The notes: generated from the sequence alone by a model not told the origin. A DNA stretch of 46,605 bases from UQRS01 sp050946935 (GCA_050946935.1 JBMNVR010000016.1:1-46605); one strand, 5' to 3'. Positions 15,936-23,528 are shown, counted from the first letter of the stretch. Numbers and translations are program-made.

Positions 15936-16003
15936 TATTATTCCGATATTTCGAAAAATATTATTCCGATGCGATTGATATTGTTCCGTTGTTGTGGTAT
16001 ACT
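15936..16003 (+). promoter_or_regulatory. promoter and three-site operator of fic gene
   Basis: Three direct repeats of TATTRTTCCG start at 15936, 15959 and 15979. The promoter is TTGATA (15975-15980), 17 bp, TATACT (15998-16003), so the third repeat covers the end of the -35 and the spacer. The half site matches the operator of the HTH-ATPase gene, where it is arranged as an inverted repeat. Autorepression through the Fic protein's own HTH is inferred. Confidence 0.7.
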
Positions 16004-16026
16004 TTCTTTGGATTGGAGGGATGCTC

Positions 16027-16923
16027 ATGTTTATGACTGCAAAGCAGGCCGCGGAGAAATGGGGCCTGTCGGACCGCCGCGTCCGTATCCTCTGCGCTGA
16101 GGGGAAGATCCCTGATGCGTTCCAAGAGGGCCGCGGGTGGAAGATCCCTGTGGATGCTGTGAAGCCCGCTGACGGACGGTTCAAGTCCACAGAGAGCCTG
16201 TTGGATATGATTGACCGGAAGAAGGCTGAGCTGGATACCCGCCGACCTCTGACCGAGGGCGAGGTGGCGCGGCTGACGGAGGAGTTCACCGTGGAGTACA
16301 CCTACAACTCCAACGCCATCGAGGGTAACACCCTTACCCTCCGGGAGACTGACATGGTCTTGCGGGGACTGACCATTGACCAGAAACCGCTGAAGGATCA
16401 CATGGAGGCCGTGGGCCACAAGGAGGCCTTTGACTTCGTCCGTGAGTTGGTACAGGAGCAGGCTCCTATGTCTGAGCGCATCATTCAACAGATCCACTTC
16501 CTGGTCCTGGCGGACAAGAAGGATGACCGGGGCGTGTACCGCCGGGTACCTGTGCGTATTATGGGCGCGCAGCATGAGCCGGTGCAGCCTTATCTGATCC
16601 AGCCCCGCATGGAGCAGCTCATGCTCAGCTTCGCAGAGAGCACTGAGCACATCGTCACCAAGCTGGCCCGGTTCCATATCGAGTTTGAAGGCATCCACCC
16701 CTTCATCGACGGGAACGGGCGCACTGGGCGTCTGTTGGTCAATCTGGAACTGATGAAGGCCGGATTCCCGCCCATCGACATCAAGTTTACGGATCGGCTG
16801 GCCTACTATAACGCCTTCGACGCCTACCATGTGAAGCACGACCTGTCGGCCATGGAGAAGCTGTTCGCCGGGTACATCAACGAGCGGCTGGACATATATC
16901 TCGCTATGCTTCAGGATGAATAA
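16027..16923 (+). CDS. Fic family protein with N-terminal HTH
   Basis: This 298-residue protein is a class II Fic enzyme, which in known members transfers AMP (or another nucleotide-type group) to target hydroxyls. Residues 1-45 are a MerR/HTH_17-like domain (AAEKWGLSDRRVRILCAEGKI). SNAIEG (95-100) fits the inhibitory-helix motif (S/T)xxxE(G/N). HPFIDGNGRTGR (224-235) is the complete active-site motif, so the enzyme should be competent and self-inhibited. No partner antitoxin gene is adjacent. The ATG at 16027 is taken because GGAGGG lies six nt upstream. The N-terminal HTH and promoter repeats match those of the ATPase gene 8 kb away, suggesting the HTH silences its own gene. Confidence 0.85.
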   Translation: MFMTAKQAAEKWGLSDRRVRILCAEGKIPDAFQEGRGWKIPVDAVKPADGRFKSTESLLDMIDRKKAELDTRRPLTEGEVARLTEEFTVEYTYNSNAIEGNTLTLRETDMVLRGLTIDQKPLKDHMEAVGHKEAFDFVRELVQEQAPMSERIIQQIHFLVLADKKDDRGVYRRVPVRIMGAQHEPVQPYLIQPRMEQLMLSFAESTEHIVTKLARFHIEFEGIHPFIDGNGRTGRLLVNLELMKAGFPPIDIKFTDRLAYYNAFDAYHVKHDLSAMEKLFAGYINERLDIYLAMLQDE

Positions 16924-16933
16924 CGAAACTTTA

Positions 16934-16962
16934 AGAGCGGTCGGTTTTCAGCCGACCGCTCT
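16934..16962 (+). terminator. terminator of fic gene
   Basis: AGAGCGGTCGG and CCGACCGCTCT form a perfect 11-bp stem with a 7-nt loop, followed by TTGCTTGG. It lies between the convergent fic and 17474 genes. Confidence 0.75.
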
Positions 16963-16977
16963 TTGCTTGGTCTGAAT

Positions 16978-17474
16978 TCAACCCATGATGCCGACCTTGT
17001 TGCCGTTTTCGTACATGTCCTCGGCGTATTCGACGTGATTTGGCCCTTGGTTCTCTATCCATCCGAAGCCCTCCACATAGACCATGTCGCCTGATGGTGG
17101 AGTGGCAGGCGTCTGTGCTTGGAATGGCTCAGGAGTTGGCTCTGGTGTGGATTCCGGTTCAGGCGTTGGTTGGACTTCGGGCGATGCTGTGGAGCATCTT
17201 TGGTGGATGTTTTCTATCGAACTCTCCTTGACCTTATTTTGCGAATCACCTATACTGGTATCAGAATCGGATGTGGCCCGTGCCTGCGAACTTTGTTCGT
17301 TGACCTCGCCTGAAGCATCTGGTTCTTTTTCTCTGCAACAGTCGCTTTCTGGGCGCTCACGGCGGGCACTGTGGTCGGGACGGGTGTTTTTTCGACCGCT
17401 TCGGTTTGCGGCCACACAGCGGCACACAGGGCCAGACAGGCGGCGATCACGGCAGTCACGATAAGTTTCTTCAT
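16978..17474 (-). CDS. secreted proline/threonine-rich protein, frameshifted
   Basis: Translation from ATG 17474 (overlapping the upstream stop as ATGA) gives a signal peptide, MKKLIVTAVIAACLALCAAV, and a P-T-V-rich linker. That frame soon loses sense and stops at 17250. The -1 frame continues from EPDASGEVNEQ through P-E-P-T repeats to a C-terminal module (VEGFGWIENQGPNHVEYAEDMYENG), ending at 16978. The switch falls at GAG AAA AAG (17333-17325), a G-AAA-AAG slip site. The joined product would have about 165 residues. Either one A was lost from a run of six, or a programmed -1 shift is used. Function unknown; probably surface-exposed. Confidence 0.6.
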
Positions 17475-17794
17475 TTTTCGTCCTCCTTCTTACATGCGAA
17501 ACGAGCGCCCAATTTCTTGGCCATTCGGCAAGAGACTGAGCGCTCGTTTTCGTAGTTATTTAGTTCCATGGAGAACTTCCATGCCAGCAGGAATCCGGAG
17601 ATAAAGCTGTCGATGGAGGTGTCCTCCACGATGCGGTCTTTTGCGTCGATGATCTGCAGCACCAGCCGTCGCTCGGTTTTATCCGATGCTTCGATGAGCG
17701 CCTGGTGGCAGTCCTCGATTTCCTGCTTTGCTGCCGGCATCTCCGGCGGGATGTAGAAGCAGTCGTACATTGCTTTGAGCAGTTCGTTTTTCAT
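17471..17794 (-). CDS. DUF6809-like small protein
   Basis: A 107-residue protein resembling the DUF6809 family of Clostridia elements: AMYDCFYIPPEMPAAKQEIEDC, then RLVLQIIDAKDRI and SFISGFLLAWKF. No function is known. The ATG at 17794 has GGAGG eight nt upstream; the frame is open further up but without a start site of this quality. It is coupled to the next gene by an ATGA overlap. The leader contains the second copy of the 40-bp element shared with the recombinase operon. Confidence 0.6.
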   Translation of the reverse strand: MKNELLKAMYDCFYIPPEMPAAKQEIEDCHQALIEASDKTERRLVLQIIDAKDRIVEDTSIDSFISGFLLAWKFSMELNNYENERSVSCRMAKKLGARFACKKEDEK

Positions 17795-17810
17795 GCGCTC
17801 GCCTCCTTGC

Positions 17811-17850
17811 AGCACAAACATATACCACACCTCGGCGGAAATAGCTACTG
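17811..17850 (-). promoter_or_regulatory. conserved 40-bp upstream element, copy 2
   Basis: This matches 14301-14340 at about 32 of 40 positions. On the minus strand it includes TGTGGTATATG, a plausible extended -10, about 20 nt before the ribosome site of the gene at 17794. The remaining bases to 18090 show no gene. Confidence 0.5.
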
Positions 17851-18090
17851 AAACTTTTGCAGAAGAAAATGATTTGCTATATGGAGGTTTTGCTGTTCTA
17901 CGGAGTGTCTGGCACCCCACCTACGTTTTTTCAACACTTTGGAGAAGCTTCGTTGGACACCTTGATATAAAATCTGCGTGGTTTGCCGTTTGGCGGAGCA
18001 TGAATGAAACTTATGAACTCTTAGGCGGATTTTCTACACTGGACTCGAAATTGCCTCGTCCATGACCACTTGGATCATTCTACGCTCTGT

Positions 18091-18726
18091 TCATTTTCCA
18101 CGTTTCTTTACATCGTCATCGATGCGCTTTTTCCAGTCAGCGCTGAGCGGTCTGGATGCACGCACACTGCAGACTGCATCACTTATGACTTCGTAATTCA
18201 GTGCCGTGCCTTCCTCGTCACACTTGTAGTTCACCGCATGGTCAGCGCTGATACCAAACCGCCTGGCCTCAGCTGCGGCATCGATGTTGGCACCCAGGAA
18301 GAGAAACTCCCAGCCATACTTTTCTTTCTGCCGCTCGATCATCCTGCGCACCTTGTCGTAATCATAGCGCTTGCTGGCGTTCTCATAGCCGTCGGTGGTG
18401 ATGATGAACAGAGTCTTCTCGGGGACATCTTCCTTGCGGGCATACTTGTGGACGTTACCGATGTGGTGAATGGCACCGCCCACCGCATCCAACAGCGCAG
18501 TGCAGCCGCGGGTGAAGTATTCCTTCTCCGTCATGCGGGGAACTCTGTTCAGCGGCAGGCGGTCATGGATGACCACACTCTCGTTGTCGAAGAGCACGGT
18601 GGATACCAGTGCTTCGCCCTTTTCTTTCTTCTGCTTTTCGATCATGGAATTGAAGCCACCGATGGTGTCACCCTCCAGCCCGCTCATGGAGCCACTGCGG
18701 TCCAGGATAAAAACCAATTCTGTCAT
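18091..18726 (-). CDS. von Willebrand factor A domain protein
   Basis: This 211-residue protein is a single vWA domain with an intact metal-ion-dependent adhesion site: DRSGSMSG near the N-terminus (D-x-S-x-S), the Thr in GCTALLDAVGGAI, and ITTDGYEN carrying the distal Asp. It has no signal peptide or membrane segment, so it is cytoplasmic, like vWA proteins of the TerY/CoxE kind that assemble complexes with AAA ATPases or other partners. No such partner is adjacent. GGAGG lies about nine nt before the ATG. It may belong to the element cargo. Confidence 0.78.
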   Translation of the reverse strand: MTELVFILDRSGSMSGLEGDTIGGFNSMIEKQKKEKGEALVSTVLFDNESVVIHDRLPLNRVPRMTEKEYFTRGCTALLDAVGGAIHHIGNVHKYARKEDVPEKTLFIITTDGYENASKRYDYDKVRRMIERQKEKYGWEFLFLGANIDAAAEARRFGISADHAVNYKCDEEGTALNYEVISDAVCSVRASRPLSADWKKRIDDDVKKRGK

Positions 18727-18943
18727 AATAAAAACCCTCCTTCGTTTGATTGCGCTCTCATTGTAGCGAATCCGAAGGAGGGTTTGGTCGCATGACGGGC
18801 GACATTTTCATCTGATAAGCAGGTGGGTATGCGTTAACCCGTCTTCCACGTTTCCTTTTTCCGATAGGGAAAGGGCAAGAGCAAAAGCCACGCACTGGCA
18901 TAACAGTTGAAATAAACATTTTCCTTTATTCTATGATCAATCT

Positions 18944-19144
18944 TTAATCTACACTCAATGTAATCCAATTGTTGCATTTGGTACAGTGAATTTCAAATTC
19001 TTTCATTTTCCCATTCGCAATTTTTTCATTCTGATAATAAAAATCCTGCCTTTCAAGATTATCTCTAAACTGAAGAGACTTTTTTGCAAAAACGGAAATA
19101 TCAAACGTGTTTCCACAATTGATACATTCAATTGTAATTCTCAT
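18944..19144 (-). CDS. small zinc-ribbon-like protein
   Basis: A 66-residue protein with two Cys-x-x-Cys pairs, CINC near the N-terminus and CTKC near the C-terminus, spaced as in a zinc ribbon. AGGA lies about seven nt before the ATG. Composition is AT-rich relative to the neighbouring vWA gene. I do not recognise a named family. Confidence 0.5.
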   Translation of the reverse strand: MRITIECINCGNTFDISVFAKKSLQFRDNLERQDFYYQNEKIANGKMKEFEIHCTKCNNWITLSVD

Positions 19145-19174
19145 ACAACTATCCTCACTTTCAATTAATTGTAT

Positions 19175-20206
19175 TTACGCTCCCAACAAACTCTGGTCAA
19201 AAGCAAATAAGGCTTCGTTGATAGCAAAGACATCGTAGTTCTTCTGTTTGATGAAATACTCGATGATGACATCAAACTTACTACTACGGCTCAGCGCAAA
19301 ACCAGCGCGGGCAATGAAATCTTTCGTTTCCTCCAGATCCAGTTCCAGCGCAATGGCGAATGCAACCGCTGTGGTCTTAGACGGCTTATAGTCCTGGTTG
19401 TTGCGGATCTTGGAGAACAGCTTGCGATCCACGTTGGCCTTTTTGTAAATCTCGGAGTCCTTCTTTCCGGTGCGGTCAATGAGCTTGAGCAGGGTTTCGG
19501 AGAAACCCGCATCCAGTTCATCGAGCATATCATCCAAACTGCCGCCAATCTCACTCATGGCCATAGGTGCGCATGGCGCAGCCATGAAGTCCAGAGCTGC
19601 ATTCTCGCAGACCATGCTGGCTTTGCTTTCCAGTCTGTTCAGTCTGCGCAGCCGCTCACGTCGGGAGTCGGTATGCTCGTCCACATAGTGATTGTCAATG
19701 TACTCAGCAATGTCCGAGAACAGCTTGCCACTGATCTGATAGGAGGCATGGTCGAAGATGACAATGTAGACCGTCATGTCGTTTTCCATCAGGAACTCAC
19801 CGATGGTGTCCACCGCCACACGCAGTGCCTGGTCTTTTGGATAACCGAAGATACCGGAGGAGATTAGTGGGAAAGCCACCGTTTCGCATTTGTGAGCCTT
19901 CGCCAGCGCAAGGCTTGTCCGATAGCAGGAGATAAGCTGCTCCCGCTCGCCGTATTTTCCGCCGTTCCAAATGGGGCCGACCGTATGTATCACATACTTG
20001 CAGGGCAGACGGTATGCTTTGGTGATCTTGGCGTCACCGGTCTTGCAGCCGCCCAGCGTCCTACACTCCGCCAGCAGTTCCGGCCCTGCCGCACGATGGA
20101 TACAGCCATCCACGCCGCCTCCACCTAAGAGGGATTCCTTGGCGGCGTTAACGATAGCGTCTACAACCATTTTTGTTATGTCGTTTCTAACTATTTCAAG
20201 AGGCAT
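19175..20206 (-). CDS. macrodomain protein with C-terminal helical/HTH-like domain
   Basis: Residues 1-170 of 343 form an ADP-ribose-binding macrodomain: VDAIVNAAKESLLGGGGVDG, AYRLPCKYVIHTVGP, and FPLISSGIFGYP. Family members hydrolyse ADP-ribose esters or O-acetyl-ADP-ribose. In MacroD-type enzymes the motif is N-A-A-N; here the second Asn is Lys, while the GVDG aspartate is kept, so activity may differ. The C-terminal 110 residues (KKDSEIYKKANVDRKLFSKI...) resemble a Cro-like HTH bundle found as a tail in Firmicutes macrodomain proteins. ATG 20206 is preferred because the macrodomain begins there; AAGGAG is 12 nt upstream, a long spacing. Confidence 0.8.
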   Translation of the reverse strand: MPLEIVRNDITKMVVDAIVNAAKESLLGGGGVDGCIHRAAGPELLAECRTLGGCKTGDAKITKAYRLPCKYVIHTVGPIWNGGKYGEREQLISCYRTSLALAKAHKCETVAFPLISSGIFGYPKDQALRVAVDTIGEFLMENDMTVYIVIFDHASYQISGKLFSDIAEYIDNHYVDEHTDSRRERLRRLNRLESKASMVCENAALDFMAAPCAPMAMSEIGGSLDDMLDELDAGFSETLLKLIDRTGKKDSEIYKKANVDRKLFSKIRNNQDYKPSKTTAVAFAIALELDLEETKDFIARAGFALSRSSKFDVIIEYFIKQKNYDVFAINEALFAFDQSLLGA

Positions 20207-20285
20207 ACGTAAGTAATTCTCCTTAAGTTCAACTAAGAAAATGCGAATAACTTGCACAAATGCGTAAATGATGGAATCTAATTGC

Positions 20286-20471
20286 TCAACCCTGTTTTGA
20301 AGAAGCTACTCTATATTTGGCACCGCGCCCTTTAATCACGACAGGCATAAGCAATCCGGCATTCTTCATTTTTCTAAGTAGGTAGTTAGCCCTGTTGTTA
20401 GAAACACGAAGAAGCTCAATTACATCCCTGCGAGAAATTGTTTCATTATTTCTTGTCACTCTATAATTCAT
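20286..20471 (-). CDS. small winged-helix protein, possible gene remnant
   Basis: A 61-residue frame encodes one winged-helix unit: ISRRDVIELLRVSNNRANYLLRKM followed by a GRGAKYRV wing. It resembles the C-terminal wHTH of AlbA_2/ATP-binding regulators, so it could be the 3' remnant of a larger gene or an independent small regulator. It is close to, and on the same strand as, the macrodomain gene. Confidence 0.45.
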   Translation of the reverse strand: MNYRVTRNNETISRRDVIELLRVSNNRANYLLRKMKNAGLLMPVVIKGRGAKYRVASSKQG

Positions 20472-20589
20472 TTGTTCTCGTCCTCGCCAAATTCTAATCT
20501 CCCATAAATAGGAAAACGGGAATCATATCTAAATAAATTTAATTTCATTCTTTTTAACTAACTTTGAAGTTAAATAAACCGGAATTTGA

Positions 20590-21351
20590 TTATTTCTTTG
20601 CAATAAAAAATAGTCTGGGCATAATTAGAAATACTTTATCATCTTCTAATAATTGATAATTTTTGTCAATCATATTCTTTAAATCAACTAAAAATGCTTC
20701 TTGTTCTTTTTCATTTAATGCTTGTAAATAAGGTCTCAGTCCGCTTCCTTTATACCATTCGATAATATCAGATTTGCTATTTAAAATGTGATAATAATCT
20801 GTTTCCCAAATTGTAATTTCTTGAAAATTCTTTATCAATTCATTATAGTATGCTTCTACACTTAAATTATGGAAATTACTAATGCTTTTTAGCTTGCTCC
20901 ACTTAGCGTCAATTAGGGCATAAAGATTTTTATAAAGCTTTGAATTCTGAGTTAATGGTATCTGTATTGCAAAAACACCGTTGTCATTTAATTTGTTATA
21001 AACATCACTTATAAGTTTTCTTTGATTTTCTATCCAATGAATACAAGCATTTGAAAAAATCAAATCAAAATTGTTTTCCAAAGAAGCAAGAGAATCCGGA
21101 ATGTTTCCCTTTACAAATTTAATGTTAGGATAATCTTCATTTGCTCTATTTAGCATATTATCATCAATATCAATCCCTACAATTTCAGCTTGAGGAAATT
21201 TATCTTTTAGATTTTTAGTGCTGTTTCCAGGTCCGCAACCTAAATCCAAAATATAGTTATAATTATCTTCTAATCTATTTATTAAATCAATACAAGGCTG
21301 TTTGCGTTCTTCGGCAAATTTTAGATATTGATTTGAATCCCATTTAGACAT
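20590..21351 (-). CDS. trans-aconitate 2-methyltransferase-like enzyme
   Basis: This 253-residue class I SAM-dependent methyltransferase shows motif I ILDLGCGPGNST, the acidic VGIDIDDNML loop, and FDLIFSNACIHWIENQ, diagnostic of the trans-aconitate methyltransferase group. Those enzymes methylate trans-aconitate to relieve aconitase inhibition; other carboxylate substrates are possible. GGAGG lies nine nt before the ATG. The gene is strikingly AT-rich compared with the chromosome at either side, indicating acquisition from a low-GC Firmicute. Confidence 0.8.
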   Translation of the reverse strand: MSKWDSNQYLKFAEERKQPCIDLINRLEDNYNYILDLGCGPGNSTKNLKDKFPQAEIVGIDIDDNMLNRANEDYPNIKFVKGNIPDSLASLENNFDLIFSNACIHWIENQRKLISDVYNKLNDNGVFAIQIPLTQNSKLYKNLYALIDAKWSKLKSISNFHNLSVEAYYNELIKNFQEITIWETDYYHILNSKSDIIEWYKGSGLRPYLQALNEKEQEAFLVDLKNMIDKNYQLLEDDKVFLIMPRLFFIAKK

Positions 21352-21415
21352 TTTTCATATCCTCCATAAATTCAAATTTGTCGCATTGCATGTTATTGCT
21401 ATAATTAGTATTCTC

Positions 21416-21826
21416 TCAAACCACAACCCCATTGCAGTGGTCGATTTCGTGTTGAATTATCTGAGCTGTCCAGTCGGTAAAGGTCTTTATTCTAACCTTA
21501 AAATCACTGTTTTGGTATTGCACTTTTATAGACTTATACCGCTTGGTTTTGCGTGTGCCGGTGAGGGAAAGGCAGCCTTCTTCCGTTTCGTAAGCGCCGG
21601 AGCATTTTATGATTTTCGGGTTGAACATTACGGTATATTCACCGCCGTTATCAAAGGCGATGATGCATTTTTTAACGCCAATCATATTGGCCGCCATACC
21701 GACGCAACCGTCTGCATTTGCCTTTAATGTATCGAGCAGATCCTCGGCAACGGGCAAGTCCTCACTTGTCGCGGGCTCACTTCTTTGGGTGAGAAATATA
21801 ATGTCTTTCATTATTGGCTTTATCAT
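21416..21826 (-). CDS. peptide deformylase-like protein lacking motif I glutamine
   Basis: This 136-residue protein has deformylase motif II EEGCLSL (metal Cys) and motif III HEIDH (two metal His and catalytic Glu). Motif I reads GMAANMIG where GLAATQ-type sequence is usual, so the conserved glutamine that stabilises the transition state is Met. Deformylases remove formyl from nascent N-terminal Met; this divergent type may have a different substrate or be weakly active. Its ATG at 21826 overlaps the upstream ArsC-like stop as ATGA, confirming the start and co-translation. It is the last gene of a five-gene operon. Confidence 0.78.
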   Translation of the reverse strand: MIKPIMKDIIFLTQRSEPATSEDLPVAEDLLDTLKANADGCVGMAANMIGVKKCIIAFDNGGEYTVMFNPKIIKCSGAYETEEGCLSLTGTRKTKRYKSIKVQYQNSDFKVRIKTFTDWTAQIIQHEIDHCNGVVV

Positions 21827-22176
21827 AGCAGTTTTTCTTTCCAATCAGATTCTTTAAACCCAACAAGCGCAAAATCGTCACTCACTAAAATCGGGCGCTT
21901 TACAAGCATACCGTCGGTGGCGAGCAGCTTTAACTGCTCATCTTCACTCATTGTAGGCAGCTTGTCCTTTAGATTCATAGATTTATATAAAAGCCCGCTT
22001 GTGTTAAAAAATCTTTTGAGCGGCAGACCGCTTTTAGCATAAAACGCCTTCAGCTCATTGTAAGACGGGTTGCTTTCCTTAATATTCCGCTCGGTATAGG
22101 CGATATGATTATCCTCCAACCAATTTTTTGCTTTCTGACAGGTAGTGCATTTCGGGTAACAAATAAATTTCAGCAT
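21823..22176 (-). CDS. ArsC/Spx family thiol protein
   Basis: A 117-residue thioredoxin-fold protein of the ArsC/Spx/MgsR superfamily: CYPKCTTCQKAKNWL (redox Cys pair), YTERNIKES, and a LVKRPILV strand near the C-terminus. The two cysteines are three residues apart (C-T-T-C). The sequence fits glutaredoxin-like arsenate reductases as well as Spx-like regulators; the exact activity is unresolved. The start at 22176 has GAGG eight nt upstream. It follows the rhodanese gene by 10 nt. Confidence 0.75.
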   Translation of the reverse strand: MLKFICYPKCTTCQKAKNWLEDNHIAYTERNIKESNPSYNELKAFYAKSGLPLKRFFNTSGLLYKSMNLKDKLPTMSEDEQLKLLATDGMLVKRPILVSDDFALVGFKESDWKEKLL

Positions 22177-22186
22177 ATCATTTACC

Positions 22187-22594
22187 TCACTTAACAATTT
22201 CAGACGGCCAGTCGATAATACCGCCGAATTCTTTAATATTGGTATAACCGAGCTTGAGCAGTTTCTCGGAGGCAAGTTTTGAACGCCTGCCGCTGCGGCA
22301 ATACACCAAAATCAGTTTATCTTTATCGGGTAAAACATCTTCGGCTTTTGCTTCAATCTCATAATCAGGCAACAAAACCGCGCCTTTAATATGACCCTCG
22401 GCAAATTCTTCGGATGTACGAACATCCAGAATAACATAATCGGATTCGGTGCTCATAATTTCTTTTGCGCTTTGGGCGGTAATGTTTTCATAATTTGCCA
22501 TGCGGCTTTGCTCCATTTGTTCCCCTGCTTGTCCGCAGGCGGCTAATCCCACTAACATGATCGGCAAAATTAAAACAGATAATAACTTCTTCAT
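22187..22594 (-). CDS. rhodanese-domain lipoprotein
   Basis: A 135-residue protein with a lipoprotein signal (MKKLLSVLILPIMLVGLAAC, lipobox LAAC) and a single rhodanese domain: DYVILDVRTSEEFAEGHI and the catalytic loop YCRSGRRS. It would sit on the outer face of the membrane and transfer sulfane sulfur or handle related thiol chemistry. Its start overlaps the preceding stop as ATGA. The ArsC-like and rhodanese neighbours suggest a thiol or oxyanion theme for the operon. Confidence 0.85.
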   Translation of the reverse strand: MKKLLSVLILPIMLVGLAACGQAGEQMEQSRMANYENITAQSAKEIMSTESDYVILDVRTSEEFAEGHIKGAVLLPDYEIEAKAEDVLPDKDKLILVYCRSGRRSKLASEKLLKLGYTNIKEFGGIIDWPSEIVK

Positions 22595-22896
22595 TCCTTT
22601 ATAACCTCAATGTAGAAGCTGACAGGACGGAATCCGTCATTACAAGAAATCATTGCGGATTTTTTGTTTTTCATCCAACCGTCGTAGAAATCTTCACCGC
22701 CATGAGCCAAGGCAAAAACAAACGGCGAAACGCTGTCCCAAGCGCTGTCACAAAACCCTTCGGGCTTCTGTAGGCCATTGCAAATGTAGATTTGTCCTAA
22801 CTTTAAATCACAAGCATGTTCGATAGGATTTTCATATTTTTCAATCAAATCATCATATCTCGCTTTTCGAATAACAGTAATTTTAATTTTATTCAT
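22591..22896 (-). CDS. TIGR04076 family protein
   Basis: A 101-residue protein matching the TIGR04076 family: KITVIRKARYDDLIEKY, a CDLKLGQIYI strand, then PEGFCDSAWDSVSPFVFALAHGG with conserved Cys and Trp, and ending in PVSFYIEVI. The function is unknown; the family often occurs with redox or thiol genes in anaerobes. ATG 22896 has GGAG seven nt upstream. Confidence 0.7.
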   Translation of the reverse strand: MNKIKITVIRKARYDDLIEKYENPIEHACDLKLGQIYICNGLQKPEGFCDSAWDSVSPFVFALAHGGEDFYDGWMKNKKSAMISCNDGFRPVSFYIEVIKE

Positions 22897-22928
22897 ATTC
22901 ACACTCCAAACAGGTTTTGATTATAAAA

Positions 22929-23144
22929 TCAATCCGCTTTATTTGGCACTATTTCAACTATATCGTCCATCGTACAATGAAGTGCAGCACATATCTTCAC
23001 AAGAACATCGCTTGAAACGACGGCGCCGTCTTTTCCCATCTTGGTTATGGTGGCGACGCTTATGCCGGCTTTTTCGGCAAGTTCTTTCTTTTTCATATCG
23101 CGGTCGATAAGAAGCTTAAACAATTTCTTATAGCTTGCAGCCAT
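22929..23144 (-). CDS. XRE family transcriptional regulator
   Basis: A 71-residue single-domain Cro/CI helix-turn-helix protein: LFKLLIDRDMKKKELAEKAGIS, ATITKMGKDGAVVSSDVLVKICAAL, and CTMDDIVEIVP. It heads the operon of TIGR04076, rhodanese, ArsC-like and deformylase-like genes, 32 nt before the next start, and probably controls it. GAGGTG lies seven nt before the ATG at 23144; a slightly earlier in-frame ATG at 23159 lacks a ribosome site. Confidence 0.85.
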   Translation of the reverse strand: MAASYKKLFKLLIDRDMKKKELAEKAGISVATITKMGKDGAVVSSDVLVKICAALHCTMDDIVEIVPNKAD

Positions 23145-23287
23145 TGAATTACACCTCATAAAAAGTTTAGTCAGTACATTGTATCATTAAAACCAATTAT
23201 ATCACGCCTTGCTCCAAAATTCAACGATTATCGGCAGAGAAATACTGCGATTTCAGCATTTTTGTTTTCTGCCATAACCAATTTTAT

Positions 23288-23312
23288 CCCACAAAAGTGA
23301 AGCTTTTGTGGG
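23288..23312. other. perfect hairpin in intergenic region
   Basis: CCCACAAAAG and CTTTTGTGGG form a 10-bp stem with loop TGAAG. No T run follows on the + strand. The rest of 23145-23460 has no gene that I can support. Confidence 0.45.
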
Positions 23313-23461
23313 AGTCCTATCAATACTTATTTTATATTGTTTTCCATCCTTCTTGCGGATGTCGGGTTTTTTACCATGCCGCCCCATATCACTTGCCGGA
23401 TGCTTCTTACAAAGCATAGACTGACTGTTTATTTTCGCAGCACTGAGTTTTAAAATTCAAC

Positions 23462-23490
23462 TTGAGTCCAATCATAAAATATAGTATAAT
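23462..23490 (+). promoter_or_regulatory. promoter of GGDEF-remnant gene
   Basis: TTGAGT (23462-23467), 17 bp, TATAAT (23485-23490), about 40 nt before the start of the truncated gene. Confidence 0.6.
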
Positions 23491-23528
23491 TTAAAAAAGA
23501 GTAGTCCTGACAGGATAGGTGATTGGCC

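Noticed and set aside
14301..17850. CRISPR array from the repeated elements
   Set aside because: Only two copies 3.5 kb apart; no regular repeat-spacer series occurs anywhere in the window.
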